NCBI RefSeq assembly: GCF_000004195.4 | Contig: NC_030680.2 | Span: 140,057,545 to 140,121,544 of the forward strand | DNA: 64,000 nt | Direction of reading: 5' to 3' | From: Xenopus tropicalis | Lineage: Eukaryota > Chordata > Amphibia > Anura > Pipidae | Part shown: positions 11,995 to 22,339 of the stretch, one piece after another | How the letters are laid out: each line of letters starts with the position of its first letter | Numbering within the stretch: position 1 is the stretch's first letter | The notes under the pieces: generated by a model | What the model was told of the DNA's origin: nothing | What the model saw: the letters and a program-made list of their open reading frames with translations, nothing else | Databases searched by the model: none | Program-made: the position numbers and the translations under genes

Positions 11995-12540
11995 AAAGGG
12001 ATGCTGTCATGATTTTTATGGTGCACTTTTTGTTTCTAAATGACACTGTTTACATAGAAAATAATTAACTCGACCATATAAAATGTTGTTCTTGAACCAA
12101 CAAATGTATATTTAGCAGTAATATTGGTGTGTAGGCGCCATCTCAGTGCATTGTGCCCGAGTCTGAGCTTTCAGCCAGCGCTACACATTAGAACTGCTTT
12201 CAGCTAACCTATTGTTTCTCCTACTCCCATGTAACTGGAGCAGTCCCAAGCCGGACTTGGATTTCTTACTATTGAGGGCTATTCTGATACCTACTGGGAG
12301 CTGCTATCTTGCTCCCTTCCCATTGTTCTGCTGATCGGCTGCTGGGGGTGAGGGGGGGGATATCACTCTAACTTGCAGCGCAGCAGTAAAGTGTGACTGA
12401 AGTTTATCAGAGCACAGGTCACATGGCTGTGGCACCCTGGGAAATGAAGAATATGGCTAGTCCCATGGGAAAAACAGATTACAATGCAGGATTGTGCTGG
12501 AGAAGTTCTATTAACTGATGGATTTTGAAAAAACATATAG
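11995..12540 (+). mobile_element. T2/Kolobok-type MITE, 3' end lost
   Basis: Begins TTAAAGGGATGCTGTCATGA, the TTAAAGGR end of Xenopus T2-type MITEs. The interior (for example GCGCAGCAGTAAAGTGTGAC and CACCCTGGGAAATGAAGAAT) is repeated in the opposite orientation at 52600-52918. The expected right terminal repeat is absent, so the copy is truncated. Confidence 0.8.
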
Positions 12541-13712
12541 CATTATAAAGTACTCACATGACCAATTACATAGGCCAATGGGGAAAACTTTCCTCCCACA
12601 GGGCATAGGTCATTGACCAGCAACTTTCTAAACAGTAGAGGAAAATCAACACTATAGGTCTCCTTCACCTGGTCGTAATAGGGGGCAGTCAGATAGGTAG
12701 GCAGGAGAGCTACCTGCCTGGCACCCCCCCAACATTGCACCCTAGGCAGCTGCCTCTTCTGCATACCCCTACTTCCAGCCCTGGGTTGGCCAAAACAAAT
12801 AACTGGGCAACCAATGACCTGACTCAAATTCAAGACCACACTTCCCAGCAAATCCACCAACTGATATGAGTGACCACCTTGCCCTAATGATTGTTGGATA
12901 GACCAACACTTGGCCTGAGTGTGGCTTAGCCTTGTTCATTTACCTACAATGTACTATGTAAGTATATCAGGTATTTCACCTTTCCCCTTCCCGGGCCCCT
13001 TCCCCTCTCCCCTAGCCCCACACTCAGTATATTTTAACTTATTATAACAAACATCTGAGTATCTGATTTGATTTACTAACATCATAGGAAAGGACTGGAC
13101 CCAAGCGATTGGGATTACAATTATAGATCTGACTCCGGTCTCTTTTGTGTCTTAATTAAGTGAGTAATTACTGCAGTTCCAGTTACTGGATGGCCTCCAG
13201 ATTTACACTTGTACATTTAACCCATAGTAGTTGCTACTAAAAATTCTTTGTGGACATCTGGACCATGAAGAAGTAGGACAGAAAAGTGTTGATGCCTTTG
13301 GACTTTGGTGTTGACGAAGACCATGGAGATGATGGCAAAGGAAAAACATGGATCCAACTCAAAGTTGGCCACCTGAATTGACCATATAAGAAGACTCTAT
13401 TCCCTTTTTGGTTGCTATGGGTTACTAGAACTAGACCCTTTTATTATGAACTCTCGAAAAAAAATACTGTAGTTTTCATCATTCTAAAGCCCAGGTTTTA
13501 TTTTATATTTTATTCTACTGATTCTAAGACACAACTAGATTGTATTCTGTCTATAAAGGGGGAAAACTTTGTCTACAGGTAACCTGCACTACTGACTATG
13601 GGATGTGTGGCATACTGATACATACAGGCTATTGTTAGGTCTTTAGTTAGGCCATAATTAAATGTTGGCCACCCCATGTTCCCCTGCCTTTATTTTCCCC
13701 ATATATTTGACT
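12541..13712. other. Mostly unique stretch with a MITE fragment
   Basis: No gene is seen. The part at about 12717-12783 (CACCCTAGGCAGCTGCCTC through TTCCAGCCCTG) is the complement of a hAT-type end CAGGGCTGGAACTAGGGGTA, whose + strand counterpart begins at 45960. The rest is AT-rich and unremarkable. Confidence 0.55.
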
Positions 13713-13720
13713 GATGGAAA

Positions 13721-14206
13721 CATGGTCAGACTGGGTCAGTGGAACAACAGGAAAAAACCCAGTGGACCCTGGTGACCCAAATGCACTCCCCACTGGTTGA
13801 CAAGAACATCGGGTGCTCCACGTCCCTTTTCCCCAGTTGTGGGCAGAAATATGATGTGAATAGTACAGTGCTCGGGGGGGTTGTGTTTGAGGCTGGAAGT
13901 GGGCTTGAGCAATTCGTGACTGAGGTGGGGGCCTCTATAGCGGCAGCCTCTCTGGGTCCCCGACAGGGTCGTACTGGGGGGGTGCAGGGTCCACCGGGGC
14001 TACTACCCCAGGGGCCCTGCAGGTGGCCCACCAGCCATGTCCCTGGAACCCCATAGGGGCCCCTGCTGCACCCCCTAACTGTTCATAAGTTTAACATGTC
14101 AGGGGAGGAACACCGTCGGCCATGGGAGCGCTGGCCCACTAGGTTTTTTCCCAGTGTCCCTGTGGCCCAGTCCGACCCTGGTCCCGGACACCCCAGTCCA
14201 ACACTG
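13721..14206. mobile_element. Outer hAT MITE, split by a second hAT MITE
   Basis: Ends are CATGGTCAGACTGGG and CCCCAGTCCAACACTG (11 of 15 matching as inverted repeats). Flanks are GATGGAAA (13713-13720) and TATGGAAA (14207-14214), an 8-bp target duplication with one mismatch. A complete second element occupies 13964-14180. Confidence 0.75.
13964..14180. mobile_element. Inner hAT MITE (CAGGGTCGGACTGG family)
   Basis: Termini CAGGGTCGTACTGG and CCAGTCCGACCCTG match at 13 of 14 bases as inverted repeats. The flanks GTCCCCGA (13956-13963) and GTCCCGGA (14181-14188) form an 8-bp target duplication with one mismatch. A fragment of a related element, ending AACCCTG, lies at about 22285-22339. Confidence 0.88.
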
Positions 14207-14214
14207 TATGGAAA

Positions 14215-15141
14215 TAAAAGCTTATATAGTAGTAGAAGTAGCCGAAGTACAATTTTCTCTTCTTGTTGCCAGCCAGACTGACTGTTCAGAACCTTTTTTT
14301 TAATCACCCTTTTGACCACTGAGCTCCTATTGTGTTATAATCCCTTACAGAAGCTAACTAGCCTGTACAGAGAGATAGAATAAATGTATGTCAGTATAGA
14401 TATTCCCCTGTATTATGTATAATCCAGCAGGAATAACCCTGCCCACAGCCTATAGAGATGGCAGCACAGGTATTTGGCACAGTTCTGCAGGAACAGCCGC
14501 TCCGCTTGCCCAAACCCTGTACAGAGAGATACAGTACATTTCCTACAGCAGATCTAACCCCCAGTCGTGCAGGGAAATTTGAGGGTACGGTGACCTTTTA
14601 ATAAAAATGACTTGGCTCTCTGTGGAACTGCATGATTATTGGCTCTGCAGATGCTAAACCGCCCCAGCAAATGAAATGCCTCCCTCTGTGTTATGTCCTG
14701 CTCCTGTGCCCCCGTAGCTGGAACTGTTAATTAAAAATGTTCTGCTGAACCATTTTGATTCATTTAGCGCTCGCCGGCTAATGAGGTGTAAATCCTACAG
14801 ACTGCCGGATCCTACCGCTGACACAGTCATTTATATCAATTGGCGCGATTAGTACCAGTCTTCAATCATTCTTTTGTGGCTGCTTCCGACCTGCCATATT
14901 CCTAATAGAGGAAACAGCGGTTTTTGTTGGCGACCGAATATGAGCAGGGTGCTGATGGGTGCCTAAAGCGCAGATAAGATATTTATAGGCGTCAAAAAAG
15001 GATTCTAAATCCTTATTGTACTGCCATGGGGGAAAAGGGTTGGTTCTGGTACCAACAATCTGTATCTAGGAGGCTTCCTTGCTGCTACTGCTGTTGCTAA
15101 AGATGCTTTAGATTCAGACAAAAAGCACCCTTTGCCTGACC
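14215..15141. other. Unique stretch, possible conserved noncoding sequence
   Basis: No gene or repeat is recognised. The segment 14600-14960 has the look of vertebrate conserved noncoding DNA: mixed composition, CpG retained, and homeodomain-like TAATTA and TTAATTAA words (for example CTGTTAATTAAAAATG near 14724). That is an impression only; nothing in the sequence proves conservation. Confidence 0.3.
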
Positions 15142-15148
15142 GGCGTAG

Positions 15149-15235
15149 TAACCCGTAGCAACCAATCAGATGCTTGCATTCACTTTTTATTTGTCACTCT
15201 GATAAAAACATATTTCTGATTGGTTGCTATGGTTA
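15149..15235. repeat. Fold-back repeat (CCAATCAGA arms)
   Basis: TAACCCGTAGCAACCAATCAGA (arms given here in part: GTAGCAACCAATCAGA, 15155-15170) is mirrored by TCTGATTGGTTGCTATGG (15215-15232) across a 44-base spacer. The arms pair as a hairpin, consistent with a MITE remnant; no target duplication is visible. Confidence 0.6.
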
Positions 15236-15327
15236 ACTGCACTGATGCAGCATAGCTCCTATTTGTTTTATATATCAGCCCCCCTTTACTCTCAAGCTCA
15301 TTCAGTTGAAATAAAAGGCGTAGAAAC

Positions 15328-16391
15328 TAGTGATGAGCAAATCTGTCCCGTTTCACTTCGCCAATAAATTCGTGATTCTTTCAAAAGATTTGCAAAACGG
15401 TGAAAATGTTGCACGGGAAAAAAATTGTCGCCCGCGACTATTCTTTTGACGCCTACGACTATTCTTGTGACAATTTTGGCCGCACGACTATTCTTTTGAT
15501 GCCCGTGACTATTCTTGCGATAATTTTGGCCGCGCGACTATTCTTTTGACTCCTGCGACTATTCTTTTGACGCCCGCGACTATTCTTGCGACAATTTTGG
15601 CCGCACGACTATTCTTTTGACGCCCGCGACTATTCTTGTGACAATTTTGGCCGCACGACTATTCTGTTGACGCCCGCGACTATTCTTGCGATAATTTTGG
15701 CCGCGCGACTATTCTTTTGACTCCTGCGACTATTCTTTTGACGCCCGCGACTATTCTTGCGACAATTTTGGCCGCACGACTATTCTTTTGACGCCCGCGA
15801 CTATTCTTGTGACAATTTTGGCCGCACCACTATTCTGTTGACGCCCGCGACTATTCTTGCGATAATTTTGGCCGCGCGACTATTCTTTTGACTCCTGCGA
15901 CTATTCTTTTGACGCCCGCGACTATTCTTGCGACAATTTTGGCCGCACGACTATTCTTTTGACGCCCGCGACTATTCTTGTGACAATTTTGGCCGCACGA
16001 CTATTCTGTTGACGCCCGCGACTATTCTGTTGACGCCCGCGACTATTCTTGCGATAATTTTGGCCGCGCGACTATTCTTTTGACTCCTGCGACTATTCTT
16101 TTGACGCCCGCGACTATTCTTGCGACAATTTTGGCCGCACGACTATTCTTTTGACGCCCGCGACTATTCTTGTGACAATTTTGGCCGCACGACTATTCTG
16201 TTGACGCCCGCGACTATTCTGTTGATGCCCGCGACTATTCTTGCGACAATTTTTGGACGCGTGACTATTCTTGCGACAAGTTTTGGATGCACAGTGAATT
16301 TTTTCATCCGTTTCGTGAAACAATCCGCCAATGGCGAAACACGGAAATTCGCCTCGAATCCATGCCTGGCGAAACATTTCACCCATCACTA
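15328..16391. mobile_element. hAT-like MITE (TAGTGATGRGCGAA family) with internal satellite
   Basis: Starts TAGTGATGAGCAAATCTGTC and ends TTTCACCCATCACTA. The flanks GTAGAAAC (15320-15327) and GTAGAAAC (16392-16399) are a perfect 8-bp target duplication. Two further complete copies (24747-24954, 41075-41484) also have perfect 8-bp duplications. The 1064-bp length is due to an internal expansion of a GCGACTATTCTTTTGACGCC motif. Confidence 0.93.
15430..16280 (+). repeat. Internal array with 171-bp higher-order repeat
   Basis: Short units of about 21-28 bp (CGACTATTCTTTTGACGCC, with TTGCGACAATTTTGGCCGCA variants) form a larger period: the marker GACTCCTGCGA occurs at 15548, 15719, 15890 and 16082, spacings of 171, 171 and 192 bp. 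The last spacing contains one extra 21-bp unit (CTGTTGACGCC twice). Confidence 0.92.
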
Positions 16392-16399
16392 GTAGAAAC

Positions 16400-16820
16400 A
16401 CTGTATAAACTTCCAATAAATATAAATGTATTTTTATTTTACACAGACATACCCGATTCCACAGATTGTAAGGAAGCCATGTAACCTCCCTTAGGCTCAC
16501 AGTGTAATGCAACCCCTCCCTCGCCTTGTTCTAATATGAAGCAATGGATTCTGGGACTTGAAGTCCCTCTGCTTTTTATAATTGGTGGTGCATAGAACCG
16601 GAAGACCATAGAACTGGAAAATAGAGGGACCTCAGGGCCAAGAACATACAGTTTGTTAGAGGAGAAGGGGCAATGTGCCAGGTGTTATTTATTATGTCAC
16701 AGCCCCTGTCTGTATCTCTGCATAGTAAATAACTGCAGTCACAGTAAATGCCTGGGGCTATTTCTCTTCTACTGTAAGGATATACACATAGCAGAGGTGT
16801 TATAGAGGTTAACAGGTTAG
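16400..16820. other. Unique stretch with no gene seen
   Basis: AT-rich single-copy sequence between two elements; nothing coding or repetitive could be supported. Confidence 0.5.
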
Positions 16821-16828
16821 ATTAGTAA

Positions 16829-17296
16829 CAGGCCCGGACTGGCAATCTGTGGGAGGGGTTGCTGTAAAGCTGCCCATACACGGGCCGATTGTAGCTGCCA
16901 ATATTGGTCCGTTAGACAGATTTGGCAGCTAATCGGCCCGTGTATGGGCACTACCGACGGGCCGCCCGACCGATATCAGGCCTGAAATCGGGGAGATCTC
17001 GATCGGGCAGGTTTAAAAATCTAGTCGGATCCGAACCGACTGCCCCATTGCCGCCATTATAATTCGATTTTTTGGTCCCAGACCCAAACGATTGAATTAG
17101 CCTACACGTTCCCCGATATCGCCCTCCCGTAGGTGGGGATATCGGGTGAAGACCCGCTCGCTTGGTGAGATCTTCACGTGTATGGGCACCTTAAGATGCC
17201 ACAGACAGTCACTATTTATTGGGCTGGGGGGGGGGCTGTTTGGCCCTCTCTGTACTTGGAATGCCAGGGCCTATTTTCACTCCCAGTCCAGACCTG
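16829..17296. mobile_element. hAT MITE (CAGGCCCGGACTGG family) with nested insertion
   Basis: Begins CAGGCCCGGACTGGCAATCT and ends TCCCAGTCCAGACCTG. Flanks ATTAGTAA (16821-16828) and ATTAGTAG (17297-17304) form an 8-bp target duplication with one mismatch. The element is split by a Harbinger-type MITE at 16868-17191. Joined across that insertion it matches the complete family member at 25836-25989 read in the opposite orientation. Confidence 0.93.
16868..17191. mobile_element. Harbinger-type MITE, TAA target duplication
   Basis: Ends are AGCTGCCCATACACGGGCCG and CACGTGTATGGGCACCT, inverted repeats. The host hAT empty site reads CTGTAAGATGCC in other copies (complement of GGCATCTTACAG at 25930-25941), and here TAA is present on both sides (16865-16867, 17192-17194). 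The duplication is therefore TAA, which fits the PIF/Harbinger TWA rule and not the TTAA of piggyBac/Kolobok. Confidence 0.9.
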
Positions 17297-17367
17297 ATTA
17301 GTAGCAAGGTGCAGGCGTTGAGGCCACCCAATTTCCTTGGTAGGGATAACATGGGAAGGAAGACTAA

Positions 17368-17620
17368 AGCTAGCCGTACACCTAAAGATTCACTTGTTGG
17401 CAAGGTCACATCTTGAGTTGAGTGATATTTGGTCCTTGGGCCAAAATTGGATCACTACGTAGGTAAATGTGGGCTGTTGGGAGTTTAAGGTTGACCTTGA
17501 TGGACATCTTTTTTCAGCTTTACTTACTATGTTACTATGTGACTGCATCAGCAAGCCAATGTGGTCATTGTCCCAATGGGAAAATCTAACCAGCCCATTG
17601 GCGGGCCCCATACATGGCCC
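17368..17620. mobile_element. Harbinger-type MITE copy, interrupted and truncated
   Basis: TAA then AGCTAGCCGTACACCTAAAG begins at 17368, and the interior resumes after 17542 with GCATCAGCAAGCCAATGTGG (cf. the GCATCAACGAGCCAATGCGG arm of the copy at 21680). It ends near GGGCCCCATACATGGCC. The middle is replaced by a CR1 3' tail. Confidence 0.65.
17466..17541 (+). mobile_element. CR1-type LINE 3' tail
   Basis: TTAAGGTTGACCTTGATGGA, then a TTTTTTCAGC stretch and ACTTACTATGTTACTATGTG, is the characteristic 3' terminus of Xenopus CR1-like LINEs, ending in a short TACTATG tandem tail. It is a severely 5'-truncated insertion inside the Harbinger MITE. Confidence 0.7.
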
Positions 17621-17764
17621 CATGACTACACAGCAGCTTATTTATATAAACTATAGTCATCTTTGTGAAGCAAACACGCTGCAAAATGGCAGGCTTTTGC
17701 CCCAAATATGGCTTTTATTCATCATACAGGGGCTTCTGGTAAATCCTATTTAGTGAATTTCTTC

Positions 17765-18335
17765 TTAAAAGGGAACTCCGGCCCAACACAAGCCAAAAAT
17801 CCTTTAATATACTCATCACTGTGTAACTTCTCCCAACATTTTTTAAATGTTGGGAGGTACGCTGCAATGTGTTCCTTCAAAAAGTAGGAATAAATACCAT
17901 TTTTATATGTTAAAATCCAGCTGCAAAACTGTTCTTCTCTTTCTGCATCATTTAAAATCCTGGCAGGGGAGGAGGGACTAAAACACTGATGTTACAAATT
18001 GTAACAACTTCTCCACAGCTTACAGACAGCATGCAGGCACTATATAACCCACAATGCATTGCACTGGGATGTTCCTTTCCTTATTGACATCACGTGTGCT
18101 GCAGGGAATTGTGGGATTGGGAGGAGGCAGGCTGAAGGCTGAGGACAGGCGACTACTGTTACAGTTTATTTGAGTCACAAAGTAGCCAGCCGGACCAGCA
18201 GGGGAACAGGGGGCGGGGCTTAGGGAACTGTTCCAAACCTTATTATTACATTAATCATGAAAAGGCTACATATTTTGTAATTGATGTATATTGCAAAGTT
18301 GCTTGAAATTATGTTTACTTTCAAAATGTTTGAAA
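17765..18335 (+). mobile_element. T2/Kolobok-type MITE, right end lost
   Basis: Starts TTAAAAGGGAACTCCGGCCC; the interior passes through TGTATATTGCAAAGTTGCTT and ATTATGTTTACTTTC, typical of the 3' part of this family, but the terminal CCTTTAA is absent. It contains an ATAACCCACAATGCATTGCA segment and no open frame of note. Confidence 0.75.
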
Positions 18336-18878
18336 GTATGGGGGTGGCACTCTTAGTGGGGGAAGAAGCCCCATTTTCTCTCATTGATATTCCAAGCAAG
18401 GTGCCCAGACTGAAGGTTGATTTTGGGAGAATTGTTTTGCTGTCTTGGGATATCTTTGAGCCTATTTCTGTATGGCTGATAGCAACAGTATATAACCTTA
18501 TTAAGAGCTTGGGGTCCCTAATTAAATGTGCATTTCATGGGATGGGAGGAGGGGCTTGAACCACAAGGAAAAAAAAACACGCATTAGTCATTCGCTGTTG
18601 TAAACTGAGATTTTTCTCTTTGCCAGTAGTAAGTATCCCCCAGGAAATCTCATTACAGCGAGGCCTAATTATTAAGCACATTCAGTTCTGCAGAGGAAAC
18701 AAATCCACCTCTTTTACTGGTGGGAATGGCTAAACTGGAACTAAATAATACACAGTATGAGTAGCAAATCCTCTGACAAAGGCGCATTATTTTGTGGAAT
18801 GCAGGCAATGTGGCCAAACTTGCCCAGGCCTTCCCCGGCTGAGCCTCGTGGCCGTCGGTTCCTCAGTTTAGCAGCGGA
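18336..18878. other. Unique stretch with no gene seen
   Basis: No repeat or gene is supported. The only longer frame (18281-18559) begins inside the preceding MITE. Confidence 0.45.
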
Positions 18879-18959
18879 AGTCTCTATATCAGCAGTCTCT
18901 ATATCAGCAGTCTCTATATCAGCAGTCTCTATATCAGCAGTCTCTATATCAGCAGTCTC
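18879..18959 (+). repeat. 15-bp tandem repeat, 5.4 copies
   Basis: Perfect copies of AGTCTCTATATCAGC, flanked by non-repetitive sequence. Confidence 0.95.
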
Positions 18960-19110
18960 ATCTCCCGGGTGTGATCCGCGGCACAAGGGGAAATAGCAGC
19001 ACCTCAGGGAACTCTCTCTGCTCCAAAATAGTCATTTTCCCTTTCCTCCATTCCAGTTCATCAGGAGGCTATGGCCACGGGTCACGGGCAAATGACACCA
19101 TCCTGAATAT

Positions 19111-19111
19111 C

Positions 19112-19146
<35 letters not shown>

Positions 19147-19317
19147 CATCTATCTATCATTTATCTATCTATCTATCTATCATCTATCTATCTATCATCT
19201 ATCTATCTATCATCTATCATCTCTATATATACTGTATATATATACTGTATATCTATTATATATATTATCTATACAGATACAGATATATATATATACAGAT
19301 ACAAATATATCTATGTA

Positions 19318-19363
<46 letters not shown>

Positions 19364-19526
19364 ACTGTATATCTATTATATCTATTATCTATACAGATAC
19401 ATATATATCTATGTATCTATTTATGTATATCTATCTATCTATCTATCATCTATATATATATATATACTGTATATCTATTATATCTATGTATCTATATATG
19501 TATGTCTATCTATCGTCTATTTATCA

Positions 19527-19587
<61 letters not shown>

Positions 19588-19632
19588 TGTACATATATAC
19601 TGTTTATCTATTATATCTATTATATATACATT
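19111..19632 (+). repeat. Compound microsatellite (ATCT)n, (TA)n, (CT)n
   Basis: Long runs of ATCT, interrupted by CATCT variants, then alternating TATATA and a CT run (19319-19344), a second ATCT block, and a pure TA run of about 55 bases (19531-19585). The 229-residue frame across it is low-complexity Ile/Tyr/Ser/Leu and not a gene. Confidence 0.98.
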
Positions 19633-19639
19633 TCTGTCA

Positions 19640-20470
19640 AATCTGTTAACCAGGTCATAGGACTTTCAAGAATTTCAGGGGTCAGAAGGACCAGGATTCA
19701 TTAGTGAGTTGGGTTAAGTTCAGATCATGGCACGGTTTGGGCAGTGGCCCAGCTGACATTTTGGCCCCACTATCTCAGGTATTTGCTTATGTACCTAGGG
19801 CGGAGTGTGATTTTTGTGTTTTTGGGGAGGCTCAATAAAGGCATTTTCTACACAGATTCCTTCATAGTATCCCAGGGCCAATGCTATGTATAATGCCCCA
19901 AAACACACAATGAGATAAATGCCCTATCTTGCCCTGTAGTTGTCTTTGATGTGTTCAACTTTGGTTTCTGTTCCCGTGGGTCTTGGGGGACCTGTAGGAA
20001 TGAATAAACCCAATTACCAGGTGGGTCTCTATATGAAGGAACACATTGGAGGTCGCCATTTTTGACAGTGCTGTATTTGGCCCCCAAATTGATCACCCCG
20101 GGGTGTGTAGGAGGGCCCTAAGGGGGGTGCCAGAATAGTTCTGCTGGCTCAGAATAGGACCAAAGGAACTCCAGGATCATGACCATTACCCCTATGTATA
20201 ACCTTACTAACAGTTACCTTTAGAAACAATCCTCACCACTTCACTACTGTTTGTTGTATAGACTTTTTACTGAGTCATAAAGACAAAAAAAAGACAAATC
20301 ACCAGGTCATGTTTTTTTATGTTCAAGTCACTGGCCTCTGGGTACTCCATTCTAAACTGACAGCAACTGCTGGATTGCAAAGGATGCTGGGAGCTGTAGT
20401 TTTGAGTGATAAGTATAAAGATATAAATGAAAAAGAAAAGCATTTAGTACTGTGCAACATGCAGGGCCAG
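19640..20470. other. Unique or unidentified stretch
   Basis: No gene is seen. 19730-20140 has features of an unidentified dispersed element, with an AATAAAGGC polyadenylation-like word at about 19834, but I could not define ends. At 20381-20400 AGGATGCTGGGAGCTGTAGT resembles the ZNF143/SBS motif in complement. Confidence 0.4.
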
Positions 20471-20475
20471 AGTAA

Positions 20476-20686
20476 AGGTCCCCATACACGGGCCGATTGT
20501 AGCTGCCGATATGGGTCCCTTAGACTGATTCAGCAGCTAATCGGCCCGTGTAGGGGCACAAACCACAAACTTGCCCGACATCTGGCCTGAAATCGGGCAG
20601 ATATCGATCGGGCAGGTTAAAAAATTTAGTCGCATCAGGGACCGCATCGGCTCGTTGATGCGGCCCCTGAAAGTGTATGGCCACCT
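20476..20686. mobile_element. Harbinger-type MITE, complete short copy
   Basis: Ends AGGTCCCCATACACGGGCCG and AGTGTATGGCCACCT with TAA on both sides (20473-20475 and 20687-20689). Size is 211 bp; it retains the ATCGATCGGGCAGG and GCATCGGCTCGTTGATGCGG interior motifs but lacks the second half of the longer copies. Confidence 0.88.
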
Positions 20687-20689
20687 TAA

Positions 20690-21677
20690 GACAACTACGG
20701 GCCCCCATACAGTACAAAAAGGATAAAGACACAAAAAATAAACATTGAATATCAGGGATGTGTAACTTGCAAGAGGTTTTAATGAATTATAACTTCCAGC
20801 ACCCAGTGATGGGCCCCAGGCACTGCAGAAAGGCTGACTAGGAGTTAAATAGGGGTATCAAACGTACAACCCTATAGCTGTTTTTTTAATCCACCCCCTA
20901 TGGGATGTTGTGAGTTGTAGTCAAACAACAGTTGGAGGGCTGGGGCCTCAATATTCTGATGTATATACTGAAACTAAATAACACATTGTACAATATAGGT
21001 CCTTTAAGCATTTACCAACATACAGTACTACCCTGACTTTCCGTCTCCGGATTTTCCGTTAGCCGGGAATTTAAGTTTAGTCGGGGTCCCATTCAGGCAA
21101 GCTGTGTTTTTTCATTCCCCGATTTAAAGATTTCCCAGAATTTAGAGAGTTTTGATACAGTCTCCTGGGAAGCATAAAATGTTCCGTATCATCAAATCCT
21201 GAGGTCCCCGAATGCCGTCTGCACTATGTCCTGCCCTAAAGTCAGCCCTGCCAACAATGTAATGCCGAAAGTTGTAGTTCAACAACGGCCAGAACAAAAG
21301 CAGGTTTTTGGTCAATATCTATAGTAAGCAACATAGGTGGGAGTAGAAAGCGCGACCCCCTGATGCAAGGGGGGGAAGGAACAGCAGAGAGACTGACAGT
21401 TTAATGGCAGACAGAATGGCAGAGGCTGAGGCCGGAATTCTAACACTCAGAGCTGCACAGAGTGAGTGGGAGGCATGAAAGGGCCTTTGTGAGATGCAGC
21501 TCTAACAATAAAAGGGAGATACTGGGAGAGAAGCGGGGTCTTTCCTTGCACAGGATCAGTGGAAACGGAGAGAATCATGATTAATATGAATTCATGTTTT
21601 TCTGATCTATTTCTTCCACCAAATAAGTGCTAGCAGGCTGTTCCGTAGCCTTGTGCTCTTACCCTGCTAGCCTGGCC
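20690..21677. other. Unique stretch with no gene seen
   Basis: Contains two ACTACAACTCC-like words in complement (GAGTTGTAGT near 20910, AAGTTGTAGTTC near 21270). Nothing coding is supported. Confidence 0.4.
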
Positions 21678-21679
21678 TT

Positions 21680-22037
21680 AAGGTCCCCTACACGGGCCGA
21701 TAGTAGCTGCCGATATCAGTGCCTTGGACCCATTCAGCAGCTAATCGGCCCGTGTATGGGCACGTCCGACGGGGCCTGCCTGATCGGGCAGGTTAGAAAA
21801 TCTAGTCTGATTGGGGACCGCATCGGCTCGTTGATCGGGTGAATAAAGGGTAATTCGATCGTTTGGCCCTGGGGTGTAAAGGGGGTGTAAAGTTGGTCCG
21901 GAGACTGCATCAACGAGCCAATGCGGTCCCCGGACCGACTTTACCCCCCTTTACACCCCAGGGCCAAACGATCGAATTACCCTTGATTCTCCTGATATTG
22001 CCCACCCGTAGGTGGATCTGCCAATGTATGGGGACCT
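21680..22037. mobile_element. Harbinger-type MITE with long hairpin
   Basis: Ends TTAAGGTCCCCTACACGGGC and GTATGGGGACCTTAAC. The interior holds a large inverted repeat: AATTCGATCGTTTGGCCCTG at about 21852 is mirrored by CAGGGCCAAACGATCGAATT at about 21959, with GGGTGTAAAG tracts inside both arms, making a hairpin of about 50-bp arms. Confidence 0.85.
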
Positions 22038-22060
22038 TAACTCTGAGGAATAATGACTAA

Positions 22061-22268
22061 AGGTGGCCATACACCTTAAGATAGCGAGCAGATCTTCTCC
22101 TAATATCCCCCACCTACGGGTGGGCGATATCAGGCGAATCCAGGCTAATTTGGTCGTTTTGCCCTGGGGCCAAACGATCGAATTAGAACAACAGTAATAG
22201 GCGCAGTCGGCTCGTTGATGCGGTCCCTGATACGACTAATTTTTTTAACCTGCCCGATTGATTTCAGT
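22061..22268. mobile_element. Harbinger-type MITE, truncated, opposite orientation
   Basis: TAA then AGGTGGCCATACACCTTAAG begins 21 bp after the previous copy ends, followed by GAGCAGATCTTCTCC and the GGGCCAAACGATCGAATTAG interior. It stops near 22268 without the second terminal repeat. Confidence 0.75.
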
Positions 22269-22284
22269 GCCTGGGTTGGCGAGG

Positions 22285-22339
22285 CCTTGGGGCCAACTGA
22301 GGTTTTTCCCGGTGTGCCCTCAGCCTAGTCTAACCCTGA
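22285..22339. mobile_element. hAT MITE end fragment
   Basis: GTTTTTCCCGGTGTGCCCTC followed by AGCCTAGTCTAACCCTG matches the right end of the element at 13964-14180 with some divergence. Confidence 0.5.

Noticed and set aside
15430..16280. 171-bp period, as in primate alpha satellite
   Set aside because: The unit sequence is unrelated (CGACTATTC-type) and lies inside a hAT MITE; the equal length is coincidence.
18971..19660. 229-codon frame of Ile/Tyr/Ser
   Set aside because: Direct translation of ATCT and TA microsatellites.
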